DNA of 64,000 nt from Embleya sp040605455 (GTDB taxonomy: Bacteria > Actinomycetota > Actinomycetes > Streptomycetales > Streptomycetaceae). The stretch covers positions 34,777 to 98,776 of the forward strand of contig NZ_JBEXCV010000012.1 in NCBI RefSeq assembly GCF_040605455.1, written 5' to 3'. Positions 25,644-33,885 of this stretch are shown in pieces. Below the pieces are notes generated by a model. It worked only from the letters and a program-made list of their open reading frames with translations. It was not told where the DNA came from and made no database searches. Each line of letters opens with the position of its first letter. Position 1 is the stretch's first letter. Position numbers and translations under genes: made by a program.

Positions 25644-27881
25644 ATGCCCTTCCCACGACCGAGGCGGAAACCGGGAGCGGTTTCCGCCGCGCTGGTGTCC
25701 GCGCTCCTGCTCGCGCTGGCCGGTACCGCACCGGTTCCGGCTTCGGCCGCGCCGCCGGCCGCCACATACACCGTCACCGTGGGATCCCCGGTGCGGTACG
25801 CGCATCCGACGGACACTCCGGCCTCGACGTACATCGACAAGGACGGCACCTTCTACTTCCAGCAGTCCGCCGCGCTGTACGGCGCCAACGACGTGCGCTA
25901 CTGGGATTTCTTCACCGGTACCGACTTCGACACCGCCACCAGGTCGAGCGCGATCAGTGACGCGGTGAACCCCGCCGACTCCCGGGACCGCAACAACGAC
26001 ACCACCTCGCGCTGCAACAACAGCCCGACCGGCGTCGAGGCGACGTACGCGCCTTCCGGTTCGGGCTACTCGCAGCGCAACTACTGCGATTTGTCCGGGG
26101 TTTGGGTCGACCCGGACAGCGGTGACTGGTACGGCCTGGTCCACAACGAGTTCACGCCCCAGCCGTTCGGCGACGGCATCCACTACGACGCGATCGACTA
26201 CGCGGTCTCCAAGGACCAGGGCCGGACGTGGACCATCAAGGACCATGTCATCACCTCGCCGTGGAGCACCAAGCGCGGTGACGTGGCCCAGTTCCCGAAC
26301 GAGACGTACAACTACGGCAACGGCGACCAGCGATTGTTCGTCGACACCGCCTCCGGCTACTTCTACGTCTACTACGGTTCGCGGATCGTGGCGAAGGACG
26401 GTAACTGGGAGGACAGCCTCGCGCACGTGGCCCGCGCGCCGATCGCACAGAAGATGGCGCGCGGTTCGTGGCAGAAGTGGTACGGCGGCGCCTGGTCGCA
26501 GCCGGGCGTGGGCGGCCGGGAGAGCAACACGGTGCCGGTGGACAGCGCCGACCAGAGCGGCTGGACGCCCATCGCCAACGACTACAACCCGGCCAACAGC
26601 GGCTCGGTGAGCCGGCAGATCGCGGCCGGGAAACTCCCGCCGAAGTCCCCGCTGTTCGTCATGAACATCACCTACAACGCCTACCTCGGGCTGTATCTCG
26701 GCACCCCCGAGGCAGTCGGGCCCGCGGCCCCGCAGCGGCTGTACGTCACCGACGACCTGACCACCCAGAAGTGGCATCTGATCGGCGACACCGGCAGCTA
26801 CACCAACCGGTCCTGGTACCGATGGTTCCTCGACGGCGCGAACCGGACCAACTCGACGATCGTCGGCAAGACGTTCCGCTCCTACTGCGCGTTCGAGTGC
26901 CAGAACAACGCCTCCGGCGAATACGTCGACCTCACCATCGCCTCCGCCAAGCCCGCCGCCCCGCCGGTGGATGTCACGAAGGCGTACCGGATCAGCAGCG
27001 CGGGCGGCCGGGCGCTGGCCCAGATCTCCGGCACGTCGGCGACCACCTCGGTGGCCTCGACCACCGCAAACGGCCTGGAATCCTGGGTTTTCACCGCCAA
27101 CGGCGACGGTTCCTACCGGATCGCCAACGCCGCCACCGGCCACCTCCTGGGCGTCGATTCGAGCACGAAAGCCGGGCGCGCCTGGGGCGCCAGGCCCACC
27201 GCCGTCGCGGCGGGCCCGGGCGGGCCCACGGTCGGACAGCAGTGGTTCGTCGTCGCGACGAAGAATTCCGACAACACGGCCACCGGCACCTTCCGTCTGG
27301 TCAACCGCTACAGCGGCCTGGTCATCGGCATGTCCGGGGAGTCCGGGCGGCTCGCCGAGACGACCCCGACCCGCAGTTGGAGCGACACCACCAACAGCCA
27401 GGCCGGAAGCCTTCGCGGCGTGGGTGAACAGACCCTGATCCTGACCGCGAGCGGGTCGGTTCCCGGAGACCCGGTGGAGGGCACCCATACCCTGGTGGCC
27501 TCGGGCAAGGCCCTCGACGACCCGAACCTCTCCACCGCCGAGGGCACCCAGCTCATCACCTGGGCCCCCAACGGCGGTACCAACCAGAATTGGGTCCTCA
27601 CCCGCCAGTCCGACGGCAGCTACCGGATCGCGAACGGCCACTCGCAGCTGTGCGCGGACGTCGCCGACCACTCCACCGCACCCGGCGGCAAGGTCATCCA
27701 GTGGGCCTGTGGCAGCGGCAGCAACCAGCGCTGGCTGCTCACCCGCCGCTCCGACGGGAGTTACACGATCAAGTCCCAACTCAGCGGTCTGCTGCTGACC
27801 GCCGCTTCCGGTACGGACGGTGCCCTGGTCACCCAGCAGCCGGATACGGGCTCGGCCTTCCAGCACTGGACCATCGGCTGA
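25644..27881 (+). CDS. Secreted Asp-box beta-propeller-like protein with C-terminal ricin-type lectin domains
   Basis: A 745-residue exported protein; ATG 25644 follows AGAAGGAGAG. Signal peptide: about residues 1-39 (PGAVSAALVSALLLALAGTA, cleavage near ASAAPPA). Residues 40-440 contain an Asp-box (SKDQGRTW, near 195) and aromatic-rich strands such as DWYGLVHNEFTPQPFGDGIH, suggesting a sialidase-like or GH43-like propeller; catalytic residues are not identified. Residues 445-745 hold ricin-type beta-trefoil repeats with Q-x-W signatures (GQQWFV, NQNWVL, NQRWLL, FQHWTI). A carbohydrate-binding, possibly hydrolytic extracellular role is inferred. A strong hairpin follows the gene. Confidence 0.75.
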   Translation: MPFPRPRRKPGAVSAALVSALLLALAGTAPVPASAAPPAATYTVTVGSPVRYAHPTDTPASTYIDKDGTFYFQQSAALYGANDVRYWDFFTGTDFDTATRSSAISDAVNPADSRDRNNDTTSRCNNSPTGVEATYAPSGSGYSQRNYCDLSGVWVDPDSGDWYGLVHNEFTPQPFGDGIHYDAIDYAVSKDQGRTWTIKDHVITSPWSTKRGDVAQFPNETYNYGNGDQRLFVDTASGYFYVYYGSRIVAKDGNWEDSLAHVARAPIAQKMARGSWQKWYGGAWSQPGVGGRESNTVPVDSADQSGWTPIANDYNPANSGSVSRQIAAGKLPPKSPLFVMNITYNAYLGLYLGTPEAVGPAAPQRLYVTDDLTTQKWHLIGDTGSYTNRSWYRWFLDGANRTNSTIVGKTFRSYCAFECQNNASGEYVDLTIASAKPAAPPVDVTKAYRISSAGGRALAQISGTSATTSVASTTANGLESWVFTANGDGSYRIANAATGHLLGVDSSTKAGRAWGARPTAVAAGPGGPTVGQQWFVVATKNSDNTATGTFRLVNRYSGLVIGMSGESGRLAETTPTRSWSDTTNSQAGSLRGVGEQTLILTASGSVPGDPVEGTHTLVASGKALDDPNLSTAEGTQLITWAPNGGTNQNWVLTRQSDGSYRIANGHSQLCADVADHSTAPGGKVIQWACGSGSNQRWLLTRRSDGSYTIKSQLSGLLLTAASGTDGALVTQQPDTGSAFQHWTIG

Positions 27882-27942
27882 TCCTCCGTCGACTCCCGAT
27901 ACTCCCTGTCGGCACGTTGATGGATGATCGGCGAGCCCGCAC

Positions 27943-27981
27943 GGGCGCGCCCTCCGTCTCGTACGGACGGTAGGCGCGCCC
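27943..27981 (+). terminator. Hairpin after the lectin-like protein gene
   Basis: GGGCGCGCC (27943-27951) pairs with GGCGCGCCC (27973-27981), with CCGTC/GACGG pairing inside. It begins 62 bases after the stop codon. Confidence 0.6.
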
Positions 27982-28067
27982 GAGGGGGTTCCTTCGGGCG
28001 TCAGTGGCGGCGATGTCGACGGCGCTTGCGAACATCGCACCCTACGGCCCTCGGCAGGCCCTCGGGA

Positions 28068-28097
28068 CGGGCGGCCCGGATGGGTCCGGGCCGCCCG
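28068..28097 (-). terminator. Perfect 13-bp stem hairpin after the collagenase gene
   Basis: CGGGCGGCCCGGA and TCCGGGCCGCCCG pair perfectly around TGGG, 31 bases after the collagenase stop on the reverse strand. Together with the hairpin at 27943 it insulates the two convergent secreted-protein genes. Confidence 0.7.
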
Positions 28098-28127
28098 CCT
28101 GTTCGGTCCGCCGGTGTGCCGAGTTCG

Positions 28128-30383
28128 TCAGAACCGGGTGCTGATCGTCACGCCGCCGTAGGCGCCGGCGCCGTACAGGCTGATGTAGCGCCAGCCCGCG
28201 GTCGCGTTGGAGACGGTGATCCCGTCGGAATTGCCGCTCCGGGTCGAGGACGCCGTGTAGGCGGTGTTGGTCGCCCAGGTGTCCGGGTTGTAGTACAGGT
28301 TCGCGTCGCCGGTACCGCCGGAGATGGTGGCCGTGAGGGTGGCCCCGGCCGGGACGTAGACGGTCAGGTAGTTCAGGTCGTTCGCCGCGCCCGAGAGGTT
28401 GGCGCGGGAGCAGTTCTGGCCCATCACATGGGAACTGCCCGTGCAGGTAGGCAGCGCGCCGGTGCCGCCCCCGGCCTCGCAGGCGCCGGCCGCGCAGGCG
28501 TCCAGCCAGGTGTCGAAGTCGGCGTCGTAGCGGGTGCCGATGCCGGTGCTGTAGTACGCGTACGCGCCCTGGTAGTCACCGGCCCGGAACTTGGCGAGGA
28601 TCGCGTGGACGTCCGAGGGGTGCTTCTCGAACATGTACCGCACCGCGAGGTGGCCCCACGGGTAGGTTCGGGTCGTGTTCGAGTTGTCGTAGGTGGTCTC
28701 CCACAGGGTGCTCAGCCGGTAGGTGTGCTTGGCGGCCTCGGCCATCGCGGAGGCGTCGGTGACGTTGCGGTAGCCGTAGGACACGTACTCGCCCAGACCC
28801 TCCAGCCACCACACGTCCGGGACGGAGATCTGGGTGGTGAAGTCGCCCTTGGTGTCGTAGCGGGAGTCGAGGTAGTGCGTGTACTCGTGGTTGAGGTTGC
28901 GGATGTCGGCGGCCCATGGTCCGTCGGGCTGGTTGAGCTCCTGGAAGGTGATGAAGCGCGGGTGGTTGTTCGGGTCGGCGGGGTTGCCGTCCAGGAACTC
29001 GCCGCCGTTGTCGGTGCTGTTGCCGTAGATCCACGAGGAGTACGTCTTGTACTCGCTGCGGGTGCCGAAGATGTCGAGTTCGATCGAGCCCTTGTAATCG
29101 CCGGGGATCGGGCCGTTGTCTTTGACCAGGCTGTGGAAGTAGGCGTCCTGGTTGAGAATGCCGGCGCACGCGGCGGCGTTCTCGGCGGCGGTCATCTTCT
29201 GCGAGACGATCCTGTGGGTCGCGTCGCAGTTGTAGGTGACGGACTGGCCGGCCGCCTTGAGCTTGTTCACGAAGTCGCAGGCGTTGTAGGTGGAGCAGTC
29301 GGCCTTGTCGTGGGTGTCGACCATGCCTGCCACGCCGACCCAGACCGGCGCCGTCGGGCCGGGGATGTTCGAGCGGTCGAGCAGGTCGCGCATCAGCGGT
29401 CGGACCTTGGCCCGGAGCGCCGGGTACTGGACGGAGCGGCTCATCTCCGTGGCGGAGTTGGCGGGCAGGAAGGAGTTGTCCCCGGCCGCCAGGGCGAGGT
29501 GATCGACCGTGAAGTCGTGCAGGGTGTCGAGCAGGCTCGGGTCGGCGGTGAGCGCGGGCAGCCAGTTCGGGTCGCTGTCGGAGAGGTAGAGCGCGTCGAA
29601 CACCGAGTTGACGAAGTTGCGCATGTCCCAGGAGTCTTCCCAGGCGCTGTTGTACGCGTTGAGCACCTTCTGGTAGGCACCGAGGTAGTGATGCTGCAGG
29701 TCGTACTCGGTGAGCAACAGCGCCTCGTGGCCGATCTTGCCGTTGTCGTCGTTGACGTCGAGGAAGCGCGGACTTGCGACAAGGGTGTCGAGCGCGGAGT
29801 AGACGCCCGACACCAGAGCAGTGCTCCAAGCGGGCATCGCCGACGGGTTCTTGTACTGGACGAAGAACCCGGCCCGCTCGAACAGCAGCAGTTGCAGCAG
29901 TTTGGTGGAGTTGTCGCCGGGGTGGGCCGTCGCGGCGCTTCGGATCGCGTCGGCGATCGTGGACATGTGGGCCTCGGTGAAGACGGACTTCCCGTCGGTG
30001 GCCGAGAGGTTGAACAGGGTGTACAGGCAGGCGCCGGTTTCGGACGCCTTCACGAACGACACCAGCGCCGAGCCGGAGCGGGACGCGAAGTCCGCGGTGG
30101 TACAGGACTGTGCGGCCAGAGCCTTGGGGGCGACGGGGGCCCGCTTCGTGTCCGGCGACGGGCTCTGGGGCCGGACTTTCTTGAGTGGCGTTCTGCGCAC
30201 GTCCGCGCGATCGGAGCGTGGGTCGGTCACGCCATCCGGGTCCGGTCTGGTCGGCGGGGTCGAGACGGTCGACGCGGTTCTTTCGGCCGTCTGCGCGGCG
30301 GCACTGGGCAGTGAGATCACTCCGGTGACGGTGGCCAGGGCGACGGCACCCACGGCGAGTGATCGGGACAAGAGATGACGCAT
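28128..30383 (-). CDS. Secreted M9 microbial collagenase with C-terminal PPC domain
   Basis: A 751-residue zinc metallopeptidase that cleaves collagen outside the cell. Residues 1-30 are a signal peptide (SLAVGAVALATVTGVISLPS), followed by a pro-region of about 60 residues. The activator-type helical domain spans about 95-380. The peptidase domain has the H-E-x-x-H zinc site in NLNHEYTHYLDSRYD, then WWLEGLGEYVSYGY supplying the downstream glutamate. The C-terminal 100 residues form a pre-peptidase C-terminal domain (YLTVYVPAGATLTATISGGT, DANLYYNPDTW). AGGGAG precedes ATG 30383. A 31-bp dyad lies 17 bases upstream, probably its operator. Confidence 0.93.
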   Translation of the reverse strand: MRHLLSRSLAVGAVALATVTGVISLPSAAAQTAERTASTVSTPPTRPDPDGVTDPRSDRADVRRTPLKKVRPQSPSPDTKRAPVAPKALAAQSCTTADFASRSGSALVSFVKASETGACLYTLFNLSATDGKSVFTEAHMSTIADAIRSAATAHPGDNSTKLLQLLLFERAGFFVQYKNPSAMPAWSTALVSGVYSALDTLVASPRFLDVNDDNGKIGHEALLLTEYDLQHHYLGAYQKVLNAYNSAWEDSWDMRNFVNSVFDALYLSDSDPNWLPALTADPSLLDTLHDFTVDHLALAAGDNSFLPANSATEMSRSVQYPALRAKVRPLMRDLLDRSNIPGPTAPVWVGVAGMVDTHDKADCSTYNACDFVNKLKAAGQSVTYNCDATHRIVSQKMTAAENAAACAGILNQDAYFHSLVKDNGPIPGDYKGSIELDIFGTRSEYKTYSSWIYGNSTDNGGEFLDGNPADPNNHPRFITFQELNQPDGPWAADIRNLNHEYTHYLDSRYDTKGDFTTQISVPDVWWLEGLGEYVSYGYRNVTDASAMAEAAKHTYRLSTLWETTYDNSNTTRTYPWGHLAVRYMFEKHPSDVHAILAKFRAGDYQGAYAYYSTGIGTRYDADFDTWLDACAAGACEAGGGTGALPTCTGSSHVMGQNCSRANLSGAANDLNYLTVYVPAGATLTATISGGTGDANLYYNPDTWATNTAYTASSTRSGNSDGITVSNATAGWRYISLYGAGAYGGVTISTRF

Positions 30384-30399
30384 AAGCAGGACTCCCTAA

Positions 30400-30430
30400 T
30401 GCAATGTCACATGCCAAATGTGGCGTTGCA
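30400..30430 (-). promoter_or_regulatory. 31-bp interrupted palindrome before the collagenase gene
   Basis: The outer arms TGCAA/TTGCA and inner arms CACAT/ATGTG are symmetric about a short centre. The dyad sits 17 bases upstream of the collagenase start, overlapping the expected promoter or leader. It could be an operator or form a hairpin in the 5' mRNA. Confidence 0.55.
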
Positions 30431-30705
30431 TGCAAGGTGTCATCGCGGCCGAGGCATCACAATGGAGTGGGGGATAGCACTTTGGGCGCGTTGGCCATCA
30501 CATCAGGGGCAGCCGGCAACCTGTTGGTCATCTCCTTGCCGGCTCACGGAGTTTGACGCTGCGTCAGACATCTTCGCTCGGGCGGGCAGGGGGCATGCGG
30601 GTCGGGGGGCTGTAGGTGCGCGACATCCGCGTCCGGAACGCGGGTGACCGACACCGGAGGCCGGCCGACCGCGACCGGAGCCATTCGAGCACCGGGAGCC
30701 GTCGG
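30431..30705. other. Intergenic region without a supported gene
   Basis: No supported gene lies between the collagenase promoter and the end of the GMC oxidoreductase gene. No other signal was recognised. Confidence 0.4.
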
Positions 30706-32235
30706 CTACTCGGCCGCCGCGATCAGCTCCGCGCCCAGTTCGCCCAGGGCGGTCGCGAGCAGGTGGGTGTTGGCGCGCGGCACGGTCGGCACGACGGAGG
30801 CGTCCACGATGTGCAGGCCGCGCAGTCCGTGCACCCGCAGGTTCGCGTCGACGACGCTCGACGCCGAGTCGGTGCCGATCCGACACGTGCCGACGCCATG
30901 GTAGAAGGCGTAGTGGGACTCGGCGAACGAGGCGCACAGGACGTCGTCGGATATGGCCAGGACGGCCCGGGCGGCGTCCGGGTCGAGGGCGAGGCCGGAG
31001 GCGGCCACCACGCGCGCGGCCAGGCGCACGCCGATCGCCAGGCGCGCCAGGTTGTCGCCGTCGGCAGTGAACGGCCAGGAGATCCGGGCCGGCGCGTCTG
31101 GCGCGGCGCCCGTGGGGACGACCGATCCGCAGCCCTCGGGCAGTTGCAGGGCGACGCTGATCTCGATCTCGCGCGTACCGTCCGGATTGCGCCGCGCGAC
31201 GGGGGTGAGCTGGAGGTCGTGCGTGCGCCCCCGGCCGGGACAGGCCGTGGTGCGCGCGATCGTCTGGAGTGTCGGCCCGCCGTCGGGCACCGCGTCCGGG
31301 TGGACCGCCGCCCGGTACGACACGACCATGTGGTCGCTCAAATTGCGCCCCACCGCGGGCAGTTCGTGGACCGGTTCGAGGCCCAGCGCGGCGATGTCGC
31401 GCGCCGGTCCCACGCCGGAGCGCCACAGCAGCAACGGGTTCTGCACGACGCCTGCGGACAGCACGACACGGTTCGCGTACACGCGCTCGCCGTCGACCAG
31501 TTCGATGCCCACCACCCGGCCGTCGGCCAGCAGGACGCGGTGCACGTGGGCGTCGCCGCGTACGGTCAGGTTCGGCCGTCCGCGCGCGGCGTCGAGGTAG
31601 GCGACGGTGTTCGACACCCGCTCCGTGCCGCGCCGGTTCATCGGGATCGGGCCCACACCGGTGGACCCGGGGAGGCTGTGGTCGGGGCAGTACGGCAGTC
31701 CCGCGGCCACGCATCCGTCGACGAAACCGCGTTGCAACGGTGTCCAGTCCGCCTTCGGGTGTCGCAGGATCGGGATCGGCCCGGCATCCCCGTGGTGGGG
31801 TTCGTCGCCGAAGTCCAGGTCGTGCTCGATCCGGTTGAGGTACGGCAGCATCCGCTCCCAGCGCATCCCCTCCGGCCACGACGCGAAGTCCTCGGGCTCC
31901 GGCCGCATCGCCACCGCGCCGTTGGTCGCGGACGAGCCCCCGATGCCGCGCCCGCGTGCGTAGTTGAGGATGCGCCCGCCCGTGGAGGCGACCTTGTCGC
32001 CCCAGTTGTACGGCCAGGCCACCGGCCGTGACAGGTGCCGCAGTTCGTCCGGCAACGCGTCGGCGTCGTGATCGGGGCCGGCCTCGACCAGCAGAACCGA
32101 GCGGTCCGCCCGCTCCGACAACCGGGCGGCCAGGACGCACCCGGCCGAGCCCGCACCGATGACGACGACGTCGAAGGTGCCCGGCCCGTCGCTGGGGGAT
32201 GCACCGGTTCGGGGGTTTGCCTGTACGGGTGACAT
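30706..32235 (-). CDS. GMC-family FAD-dependent oxidoreductase
   Basis: A 509-residue flavoprotein. ATG 32235 (MSPVQANPRTGASPSDGPGT) follows GAGGA. The FAD-binding motif is VVIGAGSAGCVLAARLSE, the GMC signature RGRGIGGSSATNGAVAMRP, and a second GMC region SAGVVQNPLLLWRSGVGP. The C-terminal active-site region HYAFYHGVGTCRIGTD contains the histidine expected in GMC enzymes, and VPRANTHLLATALGE lies near the end. Sequence features are closest to choline-dehydrogenase/MftG-like proteins, but no mycofactocin genes are here. The 82-bp gap to the upstream TIM-barrel gene suggests an operon, so the substrate may be a sugar or polyol. Confidence 0.88.
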   Translation of the reverse strand: MSPVQANPRTGASPSDGPGTFDVVVIGAGSAGCVLAARLSERADRSVLLVEAGPDHDADALPDELRHLSRPVAWPYNWGDKVASTGGRILNYARGRGIGGSSATNGAVAMRPEPEDFASWPEGMRWERMLPYLNRIEHDLDFGDEPHHGDAGPIPILRHPKADWTPLQRGFVDGCVAAGLPYCPDHSLPGSTGVGPIPMNRRGTERVSNTVAYLDAARGRPNLTVRGDAHVHRVLLADGRVVGIELVDGERVYANRVVLSAGVVQNPLLLWRSGVGPARDIAALGLEPVHELPAVGRNLSDHMVVSYRAAVHPDAVPDGGPTLQTIARTTACPGRGRTHDLQLTPVARRNPDGTREIEISVALQLPEGCGSVVPTGAAPDAPARISWPFTADGDNLARLAIGVRLAARVVAASGLALDPDAARAVLAISDDVLCASFAESHYAFYHGVGTCRIGTDSASSVVDANLRVHGLRGLHIVDASVVPTVPRANTHLLATALGELGAELIAAAE

Positions 32236-32317
32236 GTGCGATTCCTCTGCTTCCATTGCTTCCACTTTCCTGACCACGGACCGACTCCGGTGCGCTGCGC
32301 GAAGAACCTCGCTCCAG

Positions 32318-33154
32318 CTACCCGAAGCGCATCGCCGCCGATTCCCAGACCGAGCGCGACGACGCGAGTGTGGCGTCGGCGAACTCTCGGAGGTCGGCGG
32401 TGCGCCACGCCTCGGAGAGGAGTTCCACGCTGACCACCCCGTCCACCCCGTCCACCCCGTCGTAACCCTTCGCCAGGAGCGTCGCGCAGAATCGGTCGAG
32501 GTCCAGGACCCCTCGGCCCGGCAGGACGCGTCGGTGCATGGACTCGTGGTGCACGTCGTCCGAAATCGGCTCGGGTGCGTCCGCGAACTGCACGAAGCCG
32601 ACGCGATCCAACGGCAGTGCGGCCAGGTCCACCCACGTGCTCGGGCCGCGGAAGAAGTGCCAACTCTCCACGACCAGACGCAGGTTGGGGTGCGCTACCC
32701 GATCCAGCAGGCGCAGGGCCTCGGGGATCGAGTCGACGTGCCGGGTGGGCAGGAACTCCAGGGACAGACCGATCCGCTCTTCGGCCAAAGACCGGGCGCA
32801 CTCGGTGGTGTTCGCCACCACGGCGTCGTCGATCCCGCCGGTGACCACGCACAGAACCTGCGACGGGCGCAGCACCGTCGCCATCCGAAGCACCTGTTCC
32901 AGGCTGTGCAGCGTGCTCGCCTGGTCTGCGGAGATCGACAGCGAGACCAGTTCGTAGCAGGGCAGGCCATGGTGCTTCAAAAGCGCGGCGAGGTCGCGCG
33001 TGGAAAGGCCGGCGCGCTCGTGTGCGAGGACGGAGAGGACGTCGAGCCCGATGAGGTCGTAGCCGGCGGACGCCGCCGCGTCAATCTGCTGCGGGAGGGT
33101 GGGCGGCAGCCCGTAGTAGGTCGAATGGTTGAAGGTGTTGAAGCTGTAGCGCAT
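32318..33154 (-). CDS. Sugar phosphate isomerase/epimerase family (xylose-isomerase-like TIM barrel)
   Basis: A 278-residue protein starting MRYSFNTFNHSTYYGLPPTL at ATG 33154 with CGAGG upstream. Features of the AP-endonuclease-2/xylose-isomerase-like barrel are AGYDLIGLDVLSV, the metal-site glutamate in GLSLEFLPTRH, then LVVESWHFFRG, GFVQFADAPEP and VSVELLSEAWR. Position suggests it acts with the GMC oxidoreductase on a sugar or cyclitol. Near the end, a 9-bp DNA triplication encodes DGVDGVDGV. Confidence 0.8.
   Translation of the reverse strand: MRYSFNTFNHSTYYGLPPTLPQQIDAAASAGYDLIGLDVLSVLAHERAGLSTRDLAALLKHHGLPCYELVSLSISADQASTLHSLEQVLRMATVLRPSQVLCVVTGGIDDAVVANTTECARSLAEERIGLSLEFLPTRHVDSIPEALRLLDRVAHPNLRLVVESWHFFRGPSTWVDLAALPLDRVGFVQFADAPEPISDDVHHESMHRRVLPGRGVLDLDRFCATLLAKGYDGVDGVDGVVSVELLSEAWRTADLREFADATLASSRSVWESAAMRFG
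32434..32460. repeat. Three tandem copies of CCACCCCGT inside the isomerase gene
   Basis: An exact 9-bp triplication, in frame, encoding the Asp-Gly-Val repeat near the isomerase C-terminus. It is a potential site of in-frame length variation. Confidence 0.8.
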
Positions 33155-33376
33155 CGAAACCTCGAAAGCTGTGGGGGAGTCGGTACGGGACACGCGCCGC
33201 CACACGAGCGGTCGTCGATGTGCGGCGCCGGCATGGCAGCCGGATGAGATGACCGGGTAGCGGCCGGCGCATGGGGGTTCTTTCACGACGCTCCCGCAAC
33301 ATATGGCGGCCGCCTACTTATGTGTGACATCTACACGAAATCAGATGGCGGGCCGGATCCTCGTCTTGTGAATGTC

Positions 33377-33399
33377 ATCATAACCATGATAGCCATCAT
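33377..33399. promoter_or_regulatory. Alternating ATCAT-N4-ATGAT-N4-ATCAT element
   Basis: Three 5-mers at a 9-bp period, each the inverse complement of its neighbour, give two overlapping palindromes. They lie in an unusually AT-rich patch (33300-33410), 223 bases upstream of the isomerase start. Candidate operator of the isomerase/GMC operon. Confidence 0.45.
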
Positions 33400-33410
33400 A
33401 CGAACTGACG

Positions 33411-33765
33411 AAGCATCAGATTCTGGCCTGCGTCAACGCTCCTGCGGACGAGGAGTTCGGTGTGGCCGTGCCCGACGACAACCCGGCCTCACGCCGGATC
33501 ACCCACCCGGAACTGCTCCACCGCCCCCGGCGAGCGCGCCCAGGCCCGGCGCCTGCTCGAACTGCTGGGACGCCGCGTGCCGGATCGGGGCGGGCACTTC
33601 TTCACCCATCCCCAGTGCACGTACCACTTCGGGCTGCGGCTGCCGTCCAGCGCCGACCGGGTGATGGGGCGCGGAATGCCGATCTCCTGCAACCACGGCC
33701 TCATGATCGACCACGTCGCCGGCCGGATCGACGCGTTACGCGCCCATGGCCGAGGGGCGATTCGG
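33411..33765 (+). pseudogene. Fragment of an unrecognised protein, one frameshift
   Basis: The plus strand reads KHQILACVNAPADEEFGVAV then PDDNPASRRITHPELLHR in one frame. After a C run near 33525 it continues in another as PGERAQARRLLELLGRRVPD, then RGGHFFTHPQCTYHFGLRLP and ISCNHGLMIDHVAGRIDALR. One missing C would join them. No start codon with a ribosome binding site and no proper C-terminus are seen. I cannot name the family; the cysteine/histidine-rich centre suggests an enzyme. Confidence 0.5.
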
Positions 33766-33885
33766 TTGCCGATCAGGCGCCGGGATCGGAGAACCACACG
33801 GGTCCGGGGCCCGGGGCGCGGAGGTCGGGGAGCGAGCCCCGCGACGGCCTCCACGGTTTGCTCGATGACGTCGTCGTAGAGCCGC

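Noticed and set aside
25173..28040. 955-codon open frame on the reverse strand opposite the lectin-like gene
   Set aside because: It is antisense to a gene with clear domains, is Arg/Gly/Val-rich without motifs, and reflects GC-rich codon bias.
27924..30314. 796-codon open frame on the plus strand opposite the collagenase
   Set aside because: Low-complexity Val/Gly/Arg sequence with no domain, antisense to an M9 collagenase with intact zinc site.
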